Source: Dokdonella_A sp963834755 (GTDB taxonomy: Bacteria; Pseudomonadota; Gammaproteobacteria; Xanthomonadales; Rhodanobacteraceae). From it: a stretch of 64,000 nt of DNA. This document shows positions 35,120 through 44,501 of this stretch, piece by piece. The notes under the pieces were generated by a model. The model saw only the letters and a program-made list of their open reading frames with translations, did no database searches and was not told the origin of the DNA. The DNA lies in assembly GCA_963834755.1 (NCBI GenBank), contig CAWICQ010000012.1, positions 744,001 through 808,000 of the forward strand. The letters are read 5' to 3'. Within the stretch, counting starts at the first letter, position 1; the number at the start of each line of letters is the position of its first letter. The position numbers and the translations under genes were made by a program.

Positions 35120-36127
35120 ATGGTACGGTTGTTGCGGTGTGCTCTCACTACCGGGTGCTGCCTTCTGTCGGCGATGGGCACTGCGCAAACCATCACCGAG
35201 TATTCGCAGGGCATTACCGCCAACTCCGGCGCCTTTGGCATCACCGCCGGCCCCGACGGGAATATCTGGTTCACCGAGAGGACGGCCAATCGCATCGGCC
35301 GCATCACCCCCTCGGGTGTCGTCACCGAATTCAGCGACGGGATCCCAGCAGGCGCGCGCCTCGAATCGATCACTGCCGGTGCGGACGGCAACCTGTGGTT
35401 CACGGAAACCAACGCCAACATGATCGCGCGCATGACCCCCGATGGCCAGGTCACCCAGTTTCAACAGGGTTTGCGCAGCAACGCGGGTCCCTGGTACATC
35501 GCTGGCGGCCCGGACGGCAACGTGTGGTTCACCGAAGGCGACAACCTCAATACGGTCGGCCGCATTACGCCTGCCGGTGCGATCAGCGAATTCACGCTGA
35601 TTTCGGGGGACGCGGAGCCGAATGGAATCGTCGGCGGTCCTGACGGCAATGTCTGGTTCACCGAACCGGGGTTCAACGGGGATGGAAAAATCGGACGGAT
35701 CACCCCCAATGGACAAGTCGCGGAGTTCAGCATGGGGATCACCGCCAATACGTCGCCTTTCAACATCGCCGTCGGACCCGATGGGAATCTCTGGTTTTGC
35801 GAAGAACTTGGCGGTCGCATCGGGCGCATCACGACCGATGGCGCCGTGACGGAATTTCCCGGCGCGGCAACATCCCGGATGTTCGGAATCACCTCAGGAC
35901 CGGACGGCAATCTCTGGTATACCGATTTCGACGTGGGTAAGGTCGGCCGCATGACTCCGGACGGAGTCGCCACAGAGTTCAGCGCGGGCATCAGCTTGGG
36001 CGCGCAACCGGTCAACATTGTCCTGGGGCCGGACGGCAACTTATGGTTTACGGAATACGGAACGGGTTTCATCGCCCGCATCACTCTCGCGGAGGTCGAT
36101 CCGATCTTCGGCAACGGGTTCGATTGA
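35120..36127 (+). CDS. Exported Vgb/streptogramin lyase-like beta-propeller
   Basis: The 335-residue protein has a signal peptide (LLRCALTTGCCLLSAMGTAQ) and about seven copies of a GPDGNxWFTExxxxxIGRITPxGxxxEF repeat of roughly 45 residues, the pattern of virginiamycin B lyase-like propellers. The lyase's catalytic histidines are not evident, so enzymatic activity is doubtful. It ends EVDPIFGNGFD, a tail shared in form with the Calx-beta protein at 44.5 kb. GGAG precedes the ATG. Confidence 0.82.
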   Translation: MVRLLRCALTTGCCLLSAMGTAQTITEYSQGITANSGAFGITAGPDGNIWFTERTANRIGRITPSGVVTEFSDGIPAGARLESITAGADGNLWFTETNANMIARMTPDGQVTQFQQGLRSNAGPWYIAGGPDGNVWFTEGDNLNTVGRITPAGAISEFTLISGDAEPNGIVGGPDGNVWFTEPGFNGDGKIGRITPNGQVAEFSMGITANTSPFNIAVGPDGNLWFCEELGGRIGRITTDGAVTEFPGAATSRMFGITSGPDGNLWYTDFDVGKVGRMTPDGVATEFSAGISLGAQPVNIVLGPDGNLWFTEYGTGFIARITLAEVDPIFGNGFD

Positions 36128-36381
36128 AAAGTTGACTGCGCCGCGCATTCAACGGCGATTTCGTGGCGGACGCCGCCACCCCTTCCGCACAGATCGAAGT
36201 CGGTTTTCTCGAGCCTTGGCATCCAAGGACGCCATGCTCTATTGCGCTTGATCGGCACGATCTTCGATCGCGCCACACGAAACTGCATGAAAGCGGTTGG
36301 CCTTGCGGCCGGCCTGGCGTATATGTATCGGACATCGCAGTGCCGCGCGTCAGCGTCGTCGCTGCGCGCGAGGTCCGAGCC

Positions 36382-37794
36382 ATGAGTCTAAGGATGTTCG
36401 CAGCGTGCGTTATCGTCTCTTGCACCGTGTCCGCTGCGAGTGCAACGGCGGTGGCTGCGGCTCCCGACTCCTCGCCGGTCGCTTCGACGCACGCCATGGG
36501 CGTCGTTGCGCAGATTGCGCTGGATGGCCCGATCGGTCCCGCGGCGGCAGAATATTTTGATCAGGCGTCGAGCCGCGCGGCGGCGGACGGCGCGGTGGCG
36601 ATCGTGCTGCGCGTGGATACCCCGGGCGGTCTGGCGGATTCGATGCGGGAGATCATTACGCGCATCCTCGCCTCGAAGTTACCGGTGCTGGGTTATGTCG
36701 CGCCGGGCGGTGCGCGGGCTGCGTCGGCCGGCACTTATGTTCTGTATGCCTGCCAGATCGCGGCGATGGCGCCAGCGACCCATCTTGGCGCGGCGACGCC
36801 GGTTTCCTTGGGCGGGCTGATGCCCAAGCAGCCGGACGAAAAGTCCGATCCGTCGAAAAAATCCGACAAGGACGAACCGACCGGCAAGTCGGACGCTGAC
36901 GCCGAAGAGCAAAAAGTGATGAACGATGCGATCGCCTACATTCGTTCGCTGGCACAGCTGCGCGGGCGCAATGCCGAATGGGCGGAAGCGGCGGTGCGCG
37001 GTGCGGCGACGCTGACCGCGAGCGAGGCGCTTGAAAGGCACGTGATCGATTTCGTCGCAGCCGACGTGCCGACCCTTTTGGCGCAAGCGGATGGCCGTCA
37101 GGTGCGCGTCGGTGAGCAGGCAGTGACGTTGCGGCTCAGGGATTTGTCGGTGCGCGAGTACGCGCCAAATTGGCGCACGCGTTTCCTGGCGATCATCACC
37201 AATCCCACCATCGCGTATCTGCTGTTGCTGGCGGGCATCTACGGTCTGGTGTTAGAGGCGTTCCATCCGGGCGCGATGCTGCCGGGCATTGCCGGCGGCA
37301 TTTGTCTTCTGATCGGTCTGTACGCGTTGCAGCTGCTGCCGGTGAATTACGCGGGCCTTGCGCTGATGGCGCTCGGCATCGGCTTGCTGGTGGCCGAGGC
37401 GATCACGCCGACGGTCGGCGCGTTCGGCGTCGGTGGCGTCATCGCCTTCGTTGTCGGTTCGATCCTGTTGTTCGACACCGGCGTCCCTGGGTACGCGGTC
37501 AACCTAGGCGTGATCACCGGCCTCGCCGTGTGTGCGGCCGCGTTGTTGGCACTGATTCTGTGGCTGGTGATGCGCTCGCGTCGCGCGCCTCGTTTCAGCG
37601 GCGATGCGCAGCTGCTCGATGCGGACGGCGAGCTACTCGACGCGGTGAGTGCTGGCGGCGAGACGTGGGCGCGTGTGCACGGCGAACGCTGGCGCGTGCG
37701 CAGCGAGGTGTCGCTGCCCGCTGGCGCTAGCGTGCGCGTCGCGCGCCGGCAAGGTCTATTGTTGTGGGTGGCGCCGAAGCGGAAGTTGTCTTAG
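36382..37794 (+). CDS. nfeD: NfeD family membrane-bound serine protease
   Basis: The 470-residue protein has a signal peptide, a ClpP/SppA-like protease domain (LDGPIGPAAAEYF, VLRVDTPGGLADSMREII, PGGARAASAGTYVLYA with probable catalytic Ser115), a charged Lys/Asp insert (about 150-180), four or five membrane helices (about 285-405) and a C-terminal OB-like NfeD domain (GDAQLLDADGELLDAVSAGG...). The ATG at 36382 opens the signal peptide; the frame upstream is not similar. It pairs with the slipin gene 135 bp downstream, the conserved NfeD-stomatin arrangement. Confidence 0.9.
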   Translation: MSLRMFAACVIVSCTVSAASATAVAAAPDSSPVASTHAMGVVAQIALDGPIGPAAAEYFDQASSRAAADGAVAIVLRVDTPGGLADSMREIITRILASKLPVLGYVAPGGARAASAGTYVLYACQIAAMAPATHLGAATPVSLGGLMPKQPDEKSDPSKKSDKDEPTGKSDADAEEQKVMNDAIAYIRSLAQLRGRNAEWAEAAVRGAATLTASEALERHVIDFVAADVPTLLAQADGRQVRVGEQAVTLRLRDLSVREYAPNWRTRFLAIITNPTIAYLLLLAGIYGLVLEAFHPGAMLPGIAGGICLLIGLYALQLLPVNYAGLALMALGIGLLVAEAITPTVGAFGVGGVIAFVVGSILLFDTGVPGYAVNLGVITGLAVCAAALLALILWLVMRSRRAPRFSGDAQLLDADGELLDAVSAGGETWARVHGERWRVRSEVSLPAGASVRVARRQGLLLWVAPKRKLS

Positions 37795-37929
37795 GAATCC
37801 CTGCAGCCGTTCGCGCCCGATATCGAAGTACGAGCGGGACGCGCGCAGTGTGAGTTATGAGTTCGCGCTCCAGTGCCTCGGGCAGACGTTCTTTGCGGTG
37901 CGTCAAGTCACAATCGGCGGAGAAATCTC

Positions 37930-38697
37930 ATGTTCGGATTCATCGGTGTCCTGGTCGTCGTCGGCGCGGCGCTGCTGTTCTTGTCGGTCAAGGTGTTGCC
38001 GGAATATCAACGCGGCGTCGTGCTGACCCTGGGGCGCTATACCGGCACCAAGGGGCCTGGTTTGGTGACTCTGATTCCGATGGTGCAACGCATGATGCGG
38101 GTGGATCTGCGCGTGAACGTGATGGATGTGCCACCGCAGGATGTGATCTCGCGCGATAACGTTTCTGTGCGCGTCAACGCCGTGGTTTATTTCCGCGTCG
38201 TGGAGCCCGACAAGGCTGTGCTGCAGGTCGCGCAGTTCTACAACGCCACCAGTCAGCTGGCACAGACGCGATTGCGCTCCGTACTCGGCCAGCACGAACT
38301 GGACGAAATCCTGACCAAGCGCGATTCGCTCAACCAGATGCTGCAGCAGATTCTCGACGAAGCCACCGACGCCTGGGGCATCAAGATCACCAACGTCGAG
38401 ATCAAGGATGTCGACCTCAACGAGACGATGGTGCGCGCGATCGCCCGCCAAGCCGAAGCCGAGCGCGAGCGGCGCGCAAAGGTGATCCACGCCGAGGGCG
38501 AAATGCAGGCTGCCGAAAAGTTGCGCGACGCCGCGGCGATGCTGTCGCAGCAACCGCAAGCGTTGCAACTGCGCTATCTGCAGACATTGGCCGACATGTC
38601 CAGCAACGGCAAATCCTCGACCATCGTATTTCCGCTGCCGTTGGATTTGATCAAGCCGTTGATGGATGCAATCGCACCTAAGATGGAGCCGAAGTAG
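37930..38697 (+). CDS. Slipin (stomatin/prohibitin family) protein
   Basis: The 255-residue protein has an N-terminal membrane hairpin (FIGVLVVVGAALLFLSVKVL) and an SPFH domain (YQRGVVLTLGRYTGTKGPGL, DVPPQDVISRDNVSVRVNAV, VRAIARQAEAERERRAKVI). GGAG precedes the ATG. NfeD proteases cleave or assemble with slipins in membrane microdomains; the gene order supports that partnership. Confidence 0.94.
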   Translation: MFGFIGVLVVVGAALLFLSVKVLPEYQRGVVLTLGRYTGTKGPGLVTLIPMVQRMMRVDLRVNVMDVPPQDVISRDNVSVRVNAVVYFRVVEPDKAVLQVAQFYNATSQLAQTRLRSVLGQHELDEILTKRDSLNQMLQQILDEATDAWGIKITNVEIKDVDLNETMVRAIARQAEAERERRAKVIHAEGEMQAAEKLRDAAAMLSQQPQALQLRYLQTLADMSSNGKSSTIVFPLPLDLIKPLMDAIAPKMEPK

Positions 38698-38751
38698 GGC
38701 CGAGCTGCTGCAACTGGTCCGGTTCCATCCAAAGTGCGGGCGTCTCCGGCT

Positions 38752-39957
38752 CTAGCTAAGCCAGCGCCGCAGCTCCGCATACACCTGCGCACTGCTCAGG
38801 AGCGCCAGGTGATTCATGGAGTAGCCGACACATTGCCGGTCTTTGGCGAATGCAAGCGTGCGCGCAGAGTCTGGGTGGCGACCGAGTGCGCTGTTCACCG
38901 GCACCAGTCCGTCACCGAGCAACCGAGTCTTCTGACTGCGGCCTCGTTTGCTCATGCTCGCCGCCATGGCATAGCAACGCACGCCCTCAGGCAACGGTAC
39001 GTGTTGGCGTCGATCTGAAGCGCGCTCGAAGCGATCGCGTCCGACCCAGTCCTCGTCGAGCAGACTGCCATATCGGAGATCGGTGATGCCGCTGCTGCGC
39101 ACCTTGCCCAAGCGCGCGAACGGAGCAGCGTACGGGGTTCCTCCAAGCACGACTTCGGCCCAATGTCCGGCGCGTTCCAGAGGCGCCCCATGATGGGGCG
39201 TGCCAAGGAACACCAGGTCGTCCAGTTGCATTGACCATCGGTAGCCCATGAGCGAGGCGTAGTGCAGAGCACTTCGAGCCACCAAACCACCCATGCTGTG
39301 ACCCACAATCACCAGCCGCTCGACCGGCTGAGGCCACGTGGCGATCAAGTGTTCGAGCTGATGTGCCAGCTCCCGCCCGTTGACTGAGATGTGCAGGCCG
39401 CTGTTGTAGTGCAGCGGGAGTCGAGTGAAGGCGAGATCGTGCGCGAGTGCCTCACCGTGGTCGTGTCCGTCGCGCGACCACTGCAAGTCGTTCATACAGA
39501 GCCCGTGCACAAGCACCAGGAGCCGCCTACCTGCTTGTGTCGGCGCCATCATGGGGAAGGCTTCGGAGGACAGGGGACGACCGTCATGGCGAAACGCCAT
39601 TCTGATCGCTAGCGGATTTGAGGTGATTGCGAGGTAGTCCCCTAGCATGCCGTTTAGTGCCGCGACGAGGCCCTCACGTTCAGGGCTAAGGTCGTCCGAA
39701 CCCAGCAAGGGACCGAGCATTCCCAACAGCGCATCAAGACTGCCGCCCACGATGCGCGTGATCCCACGGATAGATTTATAGACGAGTCCGCTGATACCGC
39801 CGGTACGTCCGTCCGGCAAGCGCGGACTCACGCCGGGAATGCGGAAGGTCTGCTCGTGGATTGCTTCAACAAGATCTGTCAGACCGGCTGTGGCGTCCGT
39901 CGCGATGCGCGCGACGCCACGCAAGTCGGAGGGACGGAGGGATACTCGCCGGATCAT
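38752..39957 (-). CDS. Lipase-like alpha/beta hydrolase
   Basis: The 401-residue protein (from ATG 39957) has an alpha/beta hydrolase core with LVLVHGLCMND (oxyanion HG), the nucleophile elbow VIVGHSMGGLVARSAL and FLGTPHHGAPLERAGH, as in PGAP1/lipase class proteins. A C-terminal GDGLVPVNSALGRH supplies the Asp and MNHLALLSS the catalytic His. The N-terminal 150 residues are a helical region without an obvious domain. No signal peptide is seen. Substrate probably an ester; unknown. Confidence 0.82.
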   Translation of the reverse strand: MIRRVSLRPSDLRGVARIATDATAGLTDLVEAIHEQTFRIPGVSPRLPDGRTGGISGLVYKSIRGITRIVGGSLDALLGMLGPLLGSDDLSPEREGLVAALNGMLGDYLAITSNPLAIRMAFRHDGRPLSSEAFPMMAPTQAGRRLLVLVHGLCMNDLQWSRDGHDHGEALAHDLAFTRLPLHYNSGLHISVNGRELAHQLEHLIATWPQPVERLVIVGHSMGGLVARSALHYASLMGYRWSMQLDDLVFLGTPHHGAPLERAGHWAEVVLGGTPYAAPFARLGKVRSSGITDLRYGSLLDEDWVGRDRFERASDRRQHVPLPEGVRCYAMAASMSKRGRSQKTRLLGDGLVPVNSALGRHPDSARTLAFAKDRQCVGYSMNHLALLSSAQVYAELRRWLS

Positions 39958-40053
39958 TGCATTGCGCGTCCATCGGTCGAACAGAAATCGAGCAAACGTT
40001 CGATGATGCGGACTTCCGTCCGCACTGTGCAATCAGGCGCTGGACCAGCAATC

Positions 40054-40704
40054 TCAAAGGGCGTCGGAGCGTTTGTTGCCGGTAACCATCGCACGCACGA
40101 GGTTCTCCCGATGGGAGACGCTGGCGACGACAACGCCGAGTATGTGCAAGATGACAAGGATCAATACAGCGTTCGCAAGAACCTCGTGCGCTTCCTCGAT
40201 AGCGTCCTCGCCGCGCCCCTCGGATTCGCCGCCGCGCGTCGCTTCGGCGCGCGCGCCGCCTTCGCCGCCGCGCTCGATCGCTATGGTAGTCGCGGTCGAT
40301 GCGAAGAATGGAGCCAGCGGTCCTTGATGTTTTTCGGTTGCTAGCACGATCATGCCGGATAGCACCGTGGCTGCGAGCGTGAGGAGCAGTAGATAGACCA
40401 TCCACGCTCCCGCGGGACTATGGCCGAGATGACGCTTCGAACGTCCACGCGCGAGATCGCCGAAATAGGAAAGTGCGCGGAACGGACCGAACGCGAAGTC
40501 GCTGAAGCGCGCGTGCTGGGTACCCATGAAGCCCCAGACCACGCGCAGCACGATCAGCCCGCCCACGAAATAGCCGGCCCAGACATGCAGCGCAAGGCCG
40601 GAATCCTCGGGCTCGGTGAAGTACGCGACTAAGAACGCAATCACCAGCGACCAGTGAAAAATGCGGACGAACGGATCCCAGACCTTGATCACGCGTGCAT
40701 ACAC
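40054..40704 (-). CDS. Cytochrome b561-type membrane protein
   Basis: The 216-residue di-heme-type cytochrome b has four membrane helices and His residues in the expected places: FVRIFHWSLVIAF, LALHVWAGYFVGG and ILVILHILGVVVASVSHREN. A Gly/Glu/Arg-rich loop of about 40 residues before the last helix is unusual for the family. I use GTG 40704, after AGGAAGGA, because the family begins with the KVWDPFVRIFHW segment. It follows the di-heme peroxidase by 39 bp and may feed it electrons. Confidence 0.88.
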   Translation of the reverse strand: MYARVIKVWDPFVRIFHWSLVIAFLVAYFTEPEDSGLALHVWAGYFVGGLIVLRVVWGFMGTQHARFSDFAFGPFRALSYFGDLARGRSKRHLGHSPAGAWMVYLLLLTLAATVLSGMIVLATEKHQGPLAPFFASTATTIAIERGGEGGARAEATRGGESEGRGEDAIEEAHEVLANAVLILVILHILGVVVASVSHRENLVRAMVTGNKRSDAL

Positions 40705-40743
40705 GAGGAGTTCCTTCCTGTTGTGTTCGCTACGTACGTCCAA

Positions 40744-41787
40744 CTAATCGAGCATATCGCCCGGCGTAGGCGGCAGGCGCGGCATCGTTTGTTGCGGAAA
40801 CTCACCGTTGAGGCTTTCGAGAAAGGCAACGATATCCGCGACTTCAGCGTCAGACGGCGCCTTGTTTAGTTGGGTCTTTGCCATCACCCGCACCGCCTCT
40901 GGCAGCGACTTCACCCGGCCGTTGTGGAAATACGGCGCGGTGTAGGTGAGGTTGCGCAGCGTAGGCACACGCCACAGGTTTTGGTCCTCGCTCTTGCCGG
41001 TCTGAACAGCCTTACCGCCGTCGTCGAGCAAGTGGTAGCGGGCGACATACTCGTTGTCGAGATAGGTCGGGAATTTCATGAAGAAGCCGGTGCCTTCGGG
41101 TAGCGTAGGGCCGCTGAAGTTCGCGCCCGAATGGCACGACGTGCAGCCGATCGCCGCAAACGTCTGCATGCCGCGCTGCTGCCGTGCGTTCAATGCCATC
41201 TTGTCGCCCTTGACGAAGCGATCGTACGCACTGTTCGGCGTGATCAGTGTGCGCTCGTACGATGCGATCGCCATCGCGATCGAATCCTCGTCGATTTTCG
41301 CGTTCTTGCCGAACGCGCGCTCGAACACGGGAAGGTAGCCCCCAATGCGCTTTATGCGGTCCACCGCTAGATCGAGCTGGGGCATGCCCATCTCGATCGG
41401 ATTCACGATCGGTCCTTTCGCCTGCGCTTCGAGGCTTGGCGCCCGACCGTCCCAGAACTGGACGGACTGAAACGCGGCGTTCCAAACGGTTGGCGCGTTG
41501 CGGCCGCCGAGCTGGCCGTGAACGCCGATCGAGGTCGGACGATGATCGTCGCCACCCTCCATCACGTTGTGGCACGAGAAGCACGAAATCGTGCCCGTCG
41601 AAGACAGGCGGGGGTCGAAATACAGCATCTTGCCGAGTTCGATCTTCGCCGGCGTCGTCGGATTACTTGCGGGCGCCGGCGCATCGCCAGGCAGTGCCTG
41701 CCAGTCCGCGGCGGCTTTTGTGTCGATCGAGGCGACGCAGCAGACCAATGCAATCGCCATGAATGGCCAGTGCCCGTGCAATGTCAT
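40744..41787 (-). CDS. Di-heme cytochrome c peroxidase family protein
   Basis: The 347-residue periplasmic protein has a signal peptide and two c-type heme sites, CFSCH (69-73) and CTSCH (215-219), with the family's LGKMLYFDPRLS, NAPTVWNAAF, FWDGRAPSLEAQA and VPTLRNLTYTAPYFHNG segments. By family it reduces H2O2 or, like MauG, oxidises a protein partner. The ATG at 41787 follows GGAGAGG. The following cytochrome b561 gene is on the same strand. Confidence 0.93.
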   Translation of the reverse strand: MTLHGHWPFMAIALVCCVASIDTKAAADWQALPGDAPAPASNPTTPAKIELGKMLYFDPRLSSTGTISCFSCHNVMEGGDDHRPTSIGVHGQLGGRNAPTVWNAAFQSVQFWDGRAPSLEAQAKGPIVNPIEMGMPQLDLAVDRIKRIGGYLPVFERAFGKNAKIDEDSIAMAIASYERTLITPNSAYDRFVKGDKMALNARQQRGMQTFAAIGCTSCHSGANFSGPTLPEGTGFFMKFPTYLDNEYVARYHLLDDGGKAVQTGKSEDQNLWRVPTLRNLTYTAPYFHNGRVKSLPEAVRVMAKTQLNKAPSDAEVADIVAFLESLNGEFPQQTMPRLPPTPGDMLD

Positions 41788-42019
41788 GACCCTCTCCTCG
41801 AGGAATAGATGAACGACAACTCGCATACACACGAGGAAGGCAAGATTCTGAGGCCGGCCGAGGCCGAGCCAATTGATATCGATCAACTCGTTGCCAGTCG
41901 GGCAAGCTGCGATGGACCACAAGGACACGCCTGGGCGTCACAGGGAGTGTGTGGCTAAGCGCTTGTGACGCGCCGACTGCGCGCGGCCTGACAGCCTCTG
42001 TGTCGGGGGCACCCTGCTG

Positions 42020-42178
42020 CTAGATTTTGCCGAGAACCAACAGGACGATGATGATGAGCAGAACGAGGCCGAGGCCTCCGCTCGGAAAATAACCCCAAGA
42101 CCGGCTGTGCGGCCACGACGGGAAGGCGCCGATCAACAGCAGAATCACCACTATCAGCAGAATCATACCCACGCTCAT
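42020..42178 (-). CDS. DUF3309 family small membrane protein
   Basis: A 52-residue protein: an N-terminal helix MSVGMILLIVVILLLIGAF, the signature PSWPHSRSWGYFPSGGLGLV and a second helix ending LVLLVLGKI-like. The SWGYxPSGGLG core is diagnostic for DUF3309. AGGAGGA stands before the ATG. Such proteins are common and often stress-induced, but their function is unknown. Confidence 0.85.
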   Translation of the reverse strand: MSVGMILLIVVILLLIGAFPSWPHSRSWGYFPSGGLGLVLLIIIVLLVLGKI

Positions 42179-42302
42179 GACATTCCTCCTGGCGAAATGA
42201 TTGGTTCACGCACTATACACAGAGAAAGTTGACGGCGCGGCGGCGCCGGCTGCTAGCGCTTGTGCTTACCGCCCCCTGCGGCCTCTCGCGTCCCTCGAAG
42301 CT

Positions 42303-42695
42303 TTATTCTGTCGTCTTGCCGGTGAAGTGCTCGTTGTCGGCCTCCGCATCGTCGCGGGTCTGGTGCACGACGCCATCGCGATGATTGGGCGGCGCGTAGA
42401 GCGTATATAGCTTCAGCGGAACACTGCCGGTGTTGATGATGTTGTGGTTCGTCCCGGCCGGGACCAGCACGGCGAAGCCGACTCGGATGGCCGTGCGTAC
42501 GCCATCGAGAATCGCATCACCGCTTCCTTCTTCGACGCGAAAGAACTGGTCGAGTTCGTGGATCTCCATCCCGATCTCTTCCTTGGGCTTCAATGCCATC
42601 ACGACGAGTTGGCAGTGTCTTGCGGTGTACAGCACGCGGCGAAAAGCGTCGTTGCCGACCGCGAGTTTCTCGATGTCTTGCACGAAGCCCTTCAT
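42303..42695 (-). CDS. Cupin-domain protein
   Basis: The 130-residue protein is one cupin: QLVVMALKPKEEIGMEIHEL, then DQFFRVEEGSGDAILDG (motif 1) and VLVPAGTNHNIINTGSVPLK (motif 2), ending YTLYAPPNHRDGVVHQTR. His and Glu residues for a metal site are present in both motifs. It is similar to small stand-alone cupins of unknown substrate. GAGGGACAC precedes the ATG. Confidence 0.88.
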   Translation of the reverse strand: MKGFVQDIEKLAVGNDAFRRVLYTARHCQLVVMALKPKEEIGMEIHELDQFFRVEEGSGDAILDGVRTAIRVGFAVLVPAGTNHNIINTGSVPLKLYTLYAPPNHRDGVVHQTRDDAEADNEHFTGKTTE

Positions 42696-43215
42696 GATGT
42701 GTCCCTCTCGAATTTATGGCCCACTCTCGTAGCTCAAGATCTACGTTGTGGCGCGTGAATAGGCAACAATGTTTCGGCCGCCTCATGTCCTGGTTGCTGA
42801 CCGATGCAGCGTGCAAAGCGATTTGAAGCGAGATACCGGTGATGCGGCTCGACCTCTCCCAAAGGAGATGGCCTGAGATCTCCAATCCCATGCGGATGCT
42901 TGCTGCATTCCTTGCACTAAGCCCGGATCTCGGATGTCGACCCACTGTCGTCGGCACCTCACGCGGTAATGATTGTCGATGCCGCGAGGTCGGTGTTGAT
43001 CCAGATCAATGGATTCGTTGGCGCGCACTCTTGAATCCGCCCCGAGGCCAACTCCACGGATTCGATGACCACCTTTGCGGCAAGCCAAAACGCGTCTGAC
43101 CCCAGTTCAGGATCAACACACGCTTTCTGGTACCGGATTTGCCTTATCCCCTTTGTGCTAAAATTTGACGCGGCAAGGGAGGGCAGGGAGTACCGGTTCC
43201 ATAAGGGAGGCGCAA
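42696..43215. other. Gene-free stretch before DUF3494 gene
   Basis: About 520 bp without a recognisable gene. The last 120 bp are relatively AT-rich (TTTGTGCTAAAATTTGACGC near 43149) and are the likely promoter of the DUF3494 gene, which has a GGGAGG site before its ATG. Confidence 0.45.
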
Positions 43216-43947
43216 ATGTCCAAGGCGACGTGTCGTTACGCCAGCATCCTCGCGTTCGCAATCTTCTTCGGGAGCGTTCTTCCCGCATTCGCTCAAGTGG
43301 TTCCTCCGCTTGGCCAGGCCGCAGACTTTGCGGTGCTGGGCGGTTCGGCGGTGACCAACACCGGTGCCACCGCTGTCACCGGCGACGTGGGCGTCAGTCC
43401 CGGTACCTCGATAACGGGGTTTCCACCCGGTACTCTCACCGGAACGCTTCACTCGAATGACGCCGTCGCGCAAGGAGCTCAGACCGATCTAACTACGGCG
43501 TACAACGCTCTTGCGGGCCAGGCCTGCAATACGAGCTTGACTGGCCAAGATCTCGGTGGGCTCACACTAACGTCCGCCGTCTATTGTTTTTCGTCGTCGG
43601 CTCAATTGACCGGAACACTTACCCTCGACGCTCAAGGTAATCCAAATGCCGTTTTTATTTTTCAGATTGGCAGCACGCTGACGACGGCGAGTGCTGCGAG
43701 CGTGGTAGTCATCAACGGCGGCTCGGACTGCAACGTGTTCTGGCAAGTCGGCAGCTCCGAGACGCTCGGTACCGGCAGCCAATTCGTGGGGAATACGTTT
43801 GCCCTCACGAGCATTACGTTGACTACAAGCGCCACATCGCACGGCTCCCTCTTGGCAAGAAACGGTGCCGTAACCATGGACACGAACCAAGTCGGGGTAT
43901 GTGCTCCGACGACCCCAGTGGAACTGCAGTCCTTCAGCGTGGACTAG
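43216..43947 (+). CDS. DUF3494 ice-binding-type exported protein
   Basis: The 243-residue protein has a signal peptide (YASILAFAIFFGSVLPAFAQ) and one DUF3494 beta-solenoid: FAVLGGSAVTNTGATAVTGD, VGVSPGTSITGFPPG, AQTDLTTAYNALAGQ, LGGLTLTSAVYCF, FIFQIGSTLTTAS, CNVFWQVGSS and GSLLARNGAVTMDTNQVG. This is the type I ice-binding protein fold, though many mesophiles carry members with unproven ice activity. The 3' 165 bp plus the downstream 250 bp are repeated at 46.5 kb. Confidence 0.92.
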   Translation: MSKATCRYASILAFAIFFGSVLPAFAQVVPPLGQAADFAVLGGSAVTNTGATAVTGDVGVSPGTSITGFPPGTLTGTLHSNDAVAQGAQTDLTTAYNALAGQACNTSLTGQDLGGLTLTSAVYCFSSSAQLTGTLTLDAQGNPNAVFIFQIGSTLTTASAASVVVINGGSDCNVFWQVGSSETLGTGSQFVGNTFALTSITLTTSATSHGSLLARNGAVTMDTNQVGVCAPTTPVELQSFSVD

Positions 43948-44197
43948 CCCGGCGAAATCGGCAGATTCGGAGACGCCGTCTCCGACCCGCCTGGTTTCCG
44001 GACAGGTTCCTGAAGCGACCGCCGAACTGGCTCGCCAGAGACGGCGAGCAAATCGTGAGCCAAAACAGAGGGATTTGGCGTCTCACGGTCGGGCGCTGAT
44101 CGCGAAATCGCCCGCATTTCCCGGCGAAATCGGCACGTCCGGAGACGCGGTCTCCGACCCGCGAGGTCGGTGGCGGAGCAAGTGGGATTCGAATCCA
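43783..44197. repeat. 415-bp direct repeat, copy 1
   Basis: The copy starts inside the DUF3494 gene and ends in a decayed tRNA-Ser 3' end (GGTGGCGGAGCAAGTGGGAT). It aligns without any gap to 46494-46908 (offset exactly 2,711). Positions 43838-44036 appear identical in the two copies, while both flanks show frequent substitutions. It contains two related modules of about 45 bp (CGGCGAAATCGGCA followed by a CGGAGAC-GtCTCCG-type hairpin) at about 43950 and 44120. Confidence 0.85.
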
Positions 44198-44501
44198 CGG
44201 GAGCATTGTCCACAATGAACCAAAGGGTCAGAAACTCATAGTGGCTGGATTGACTTCCAGACATCGCCGTCATGTGTGCCGCGTAAACCGCCGTCGGCAC
44301 ACCTTTTCGCACCAGAAAACGCTGCCATCGCCTCGGACAATGTGCTTCGGGTATTTCGCAACATTGCGCCCGCGAGGGACCGGGGCCCGTTGGCCGACGT
44401 GTCAGCATAATTGCAATTTATCGATACATCAGGAGATTTCATTGGTCATGCAGCACGGGTACGCGTAGCGTCTCCCGGCGTCGGTTCGGAGCAGGCATGC
44501 C

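Noticed and set aside
35120..36127. Functional streptogramin resistance lyase
   Set aside because: The propeller repeats match, but the catalytic histidines of virginiamycin B lyase are not evident and the protein is exported, unlike the cytoplasmic enzyme.
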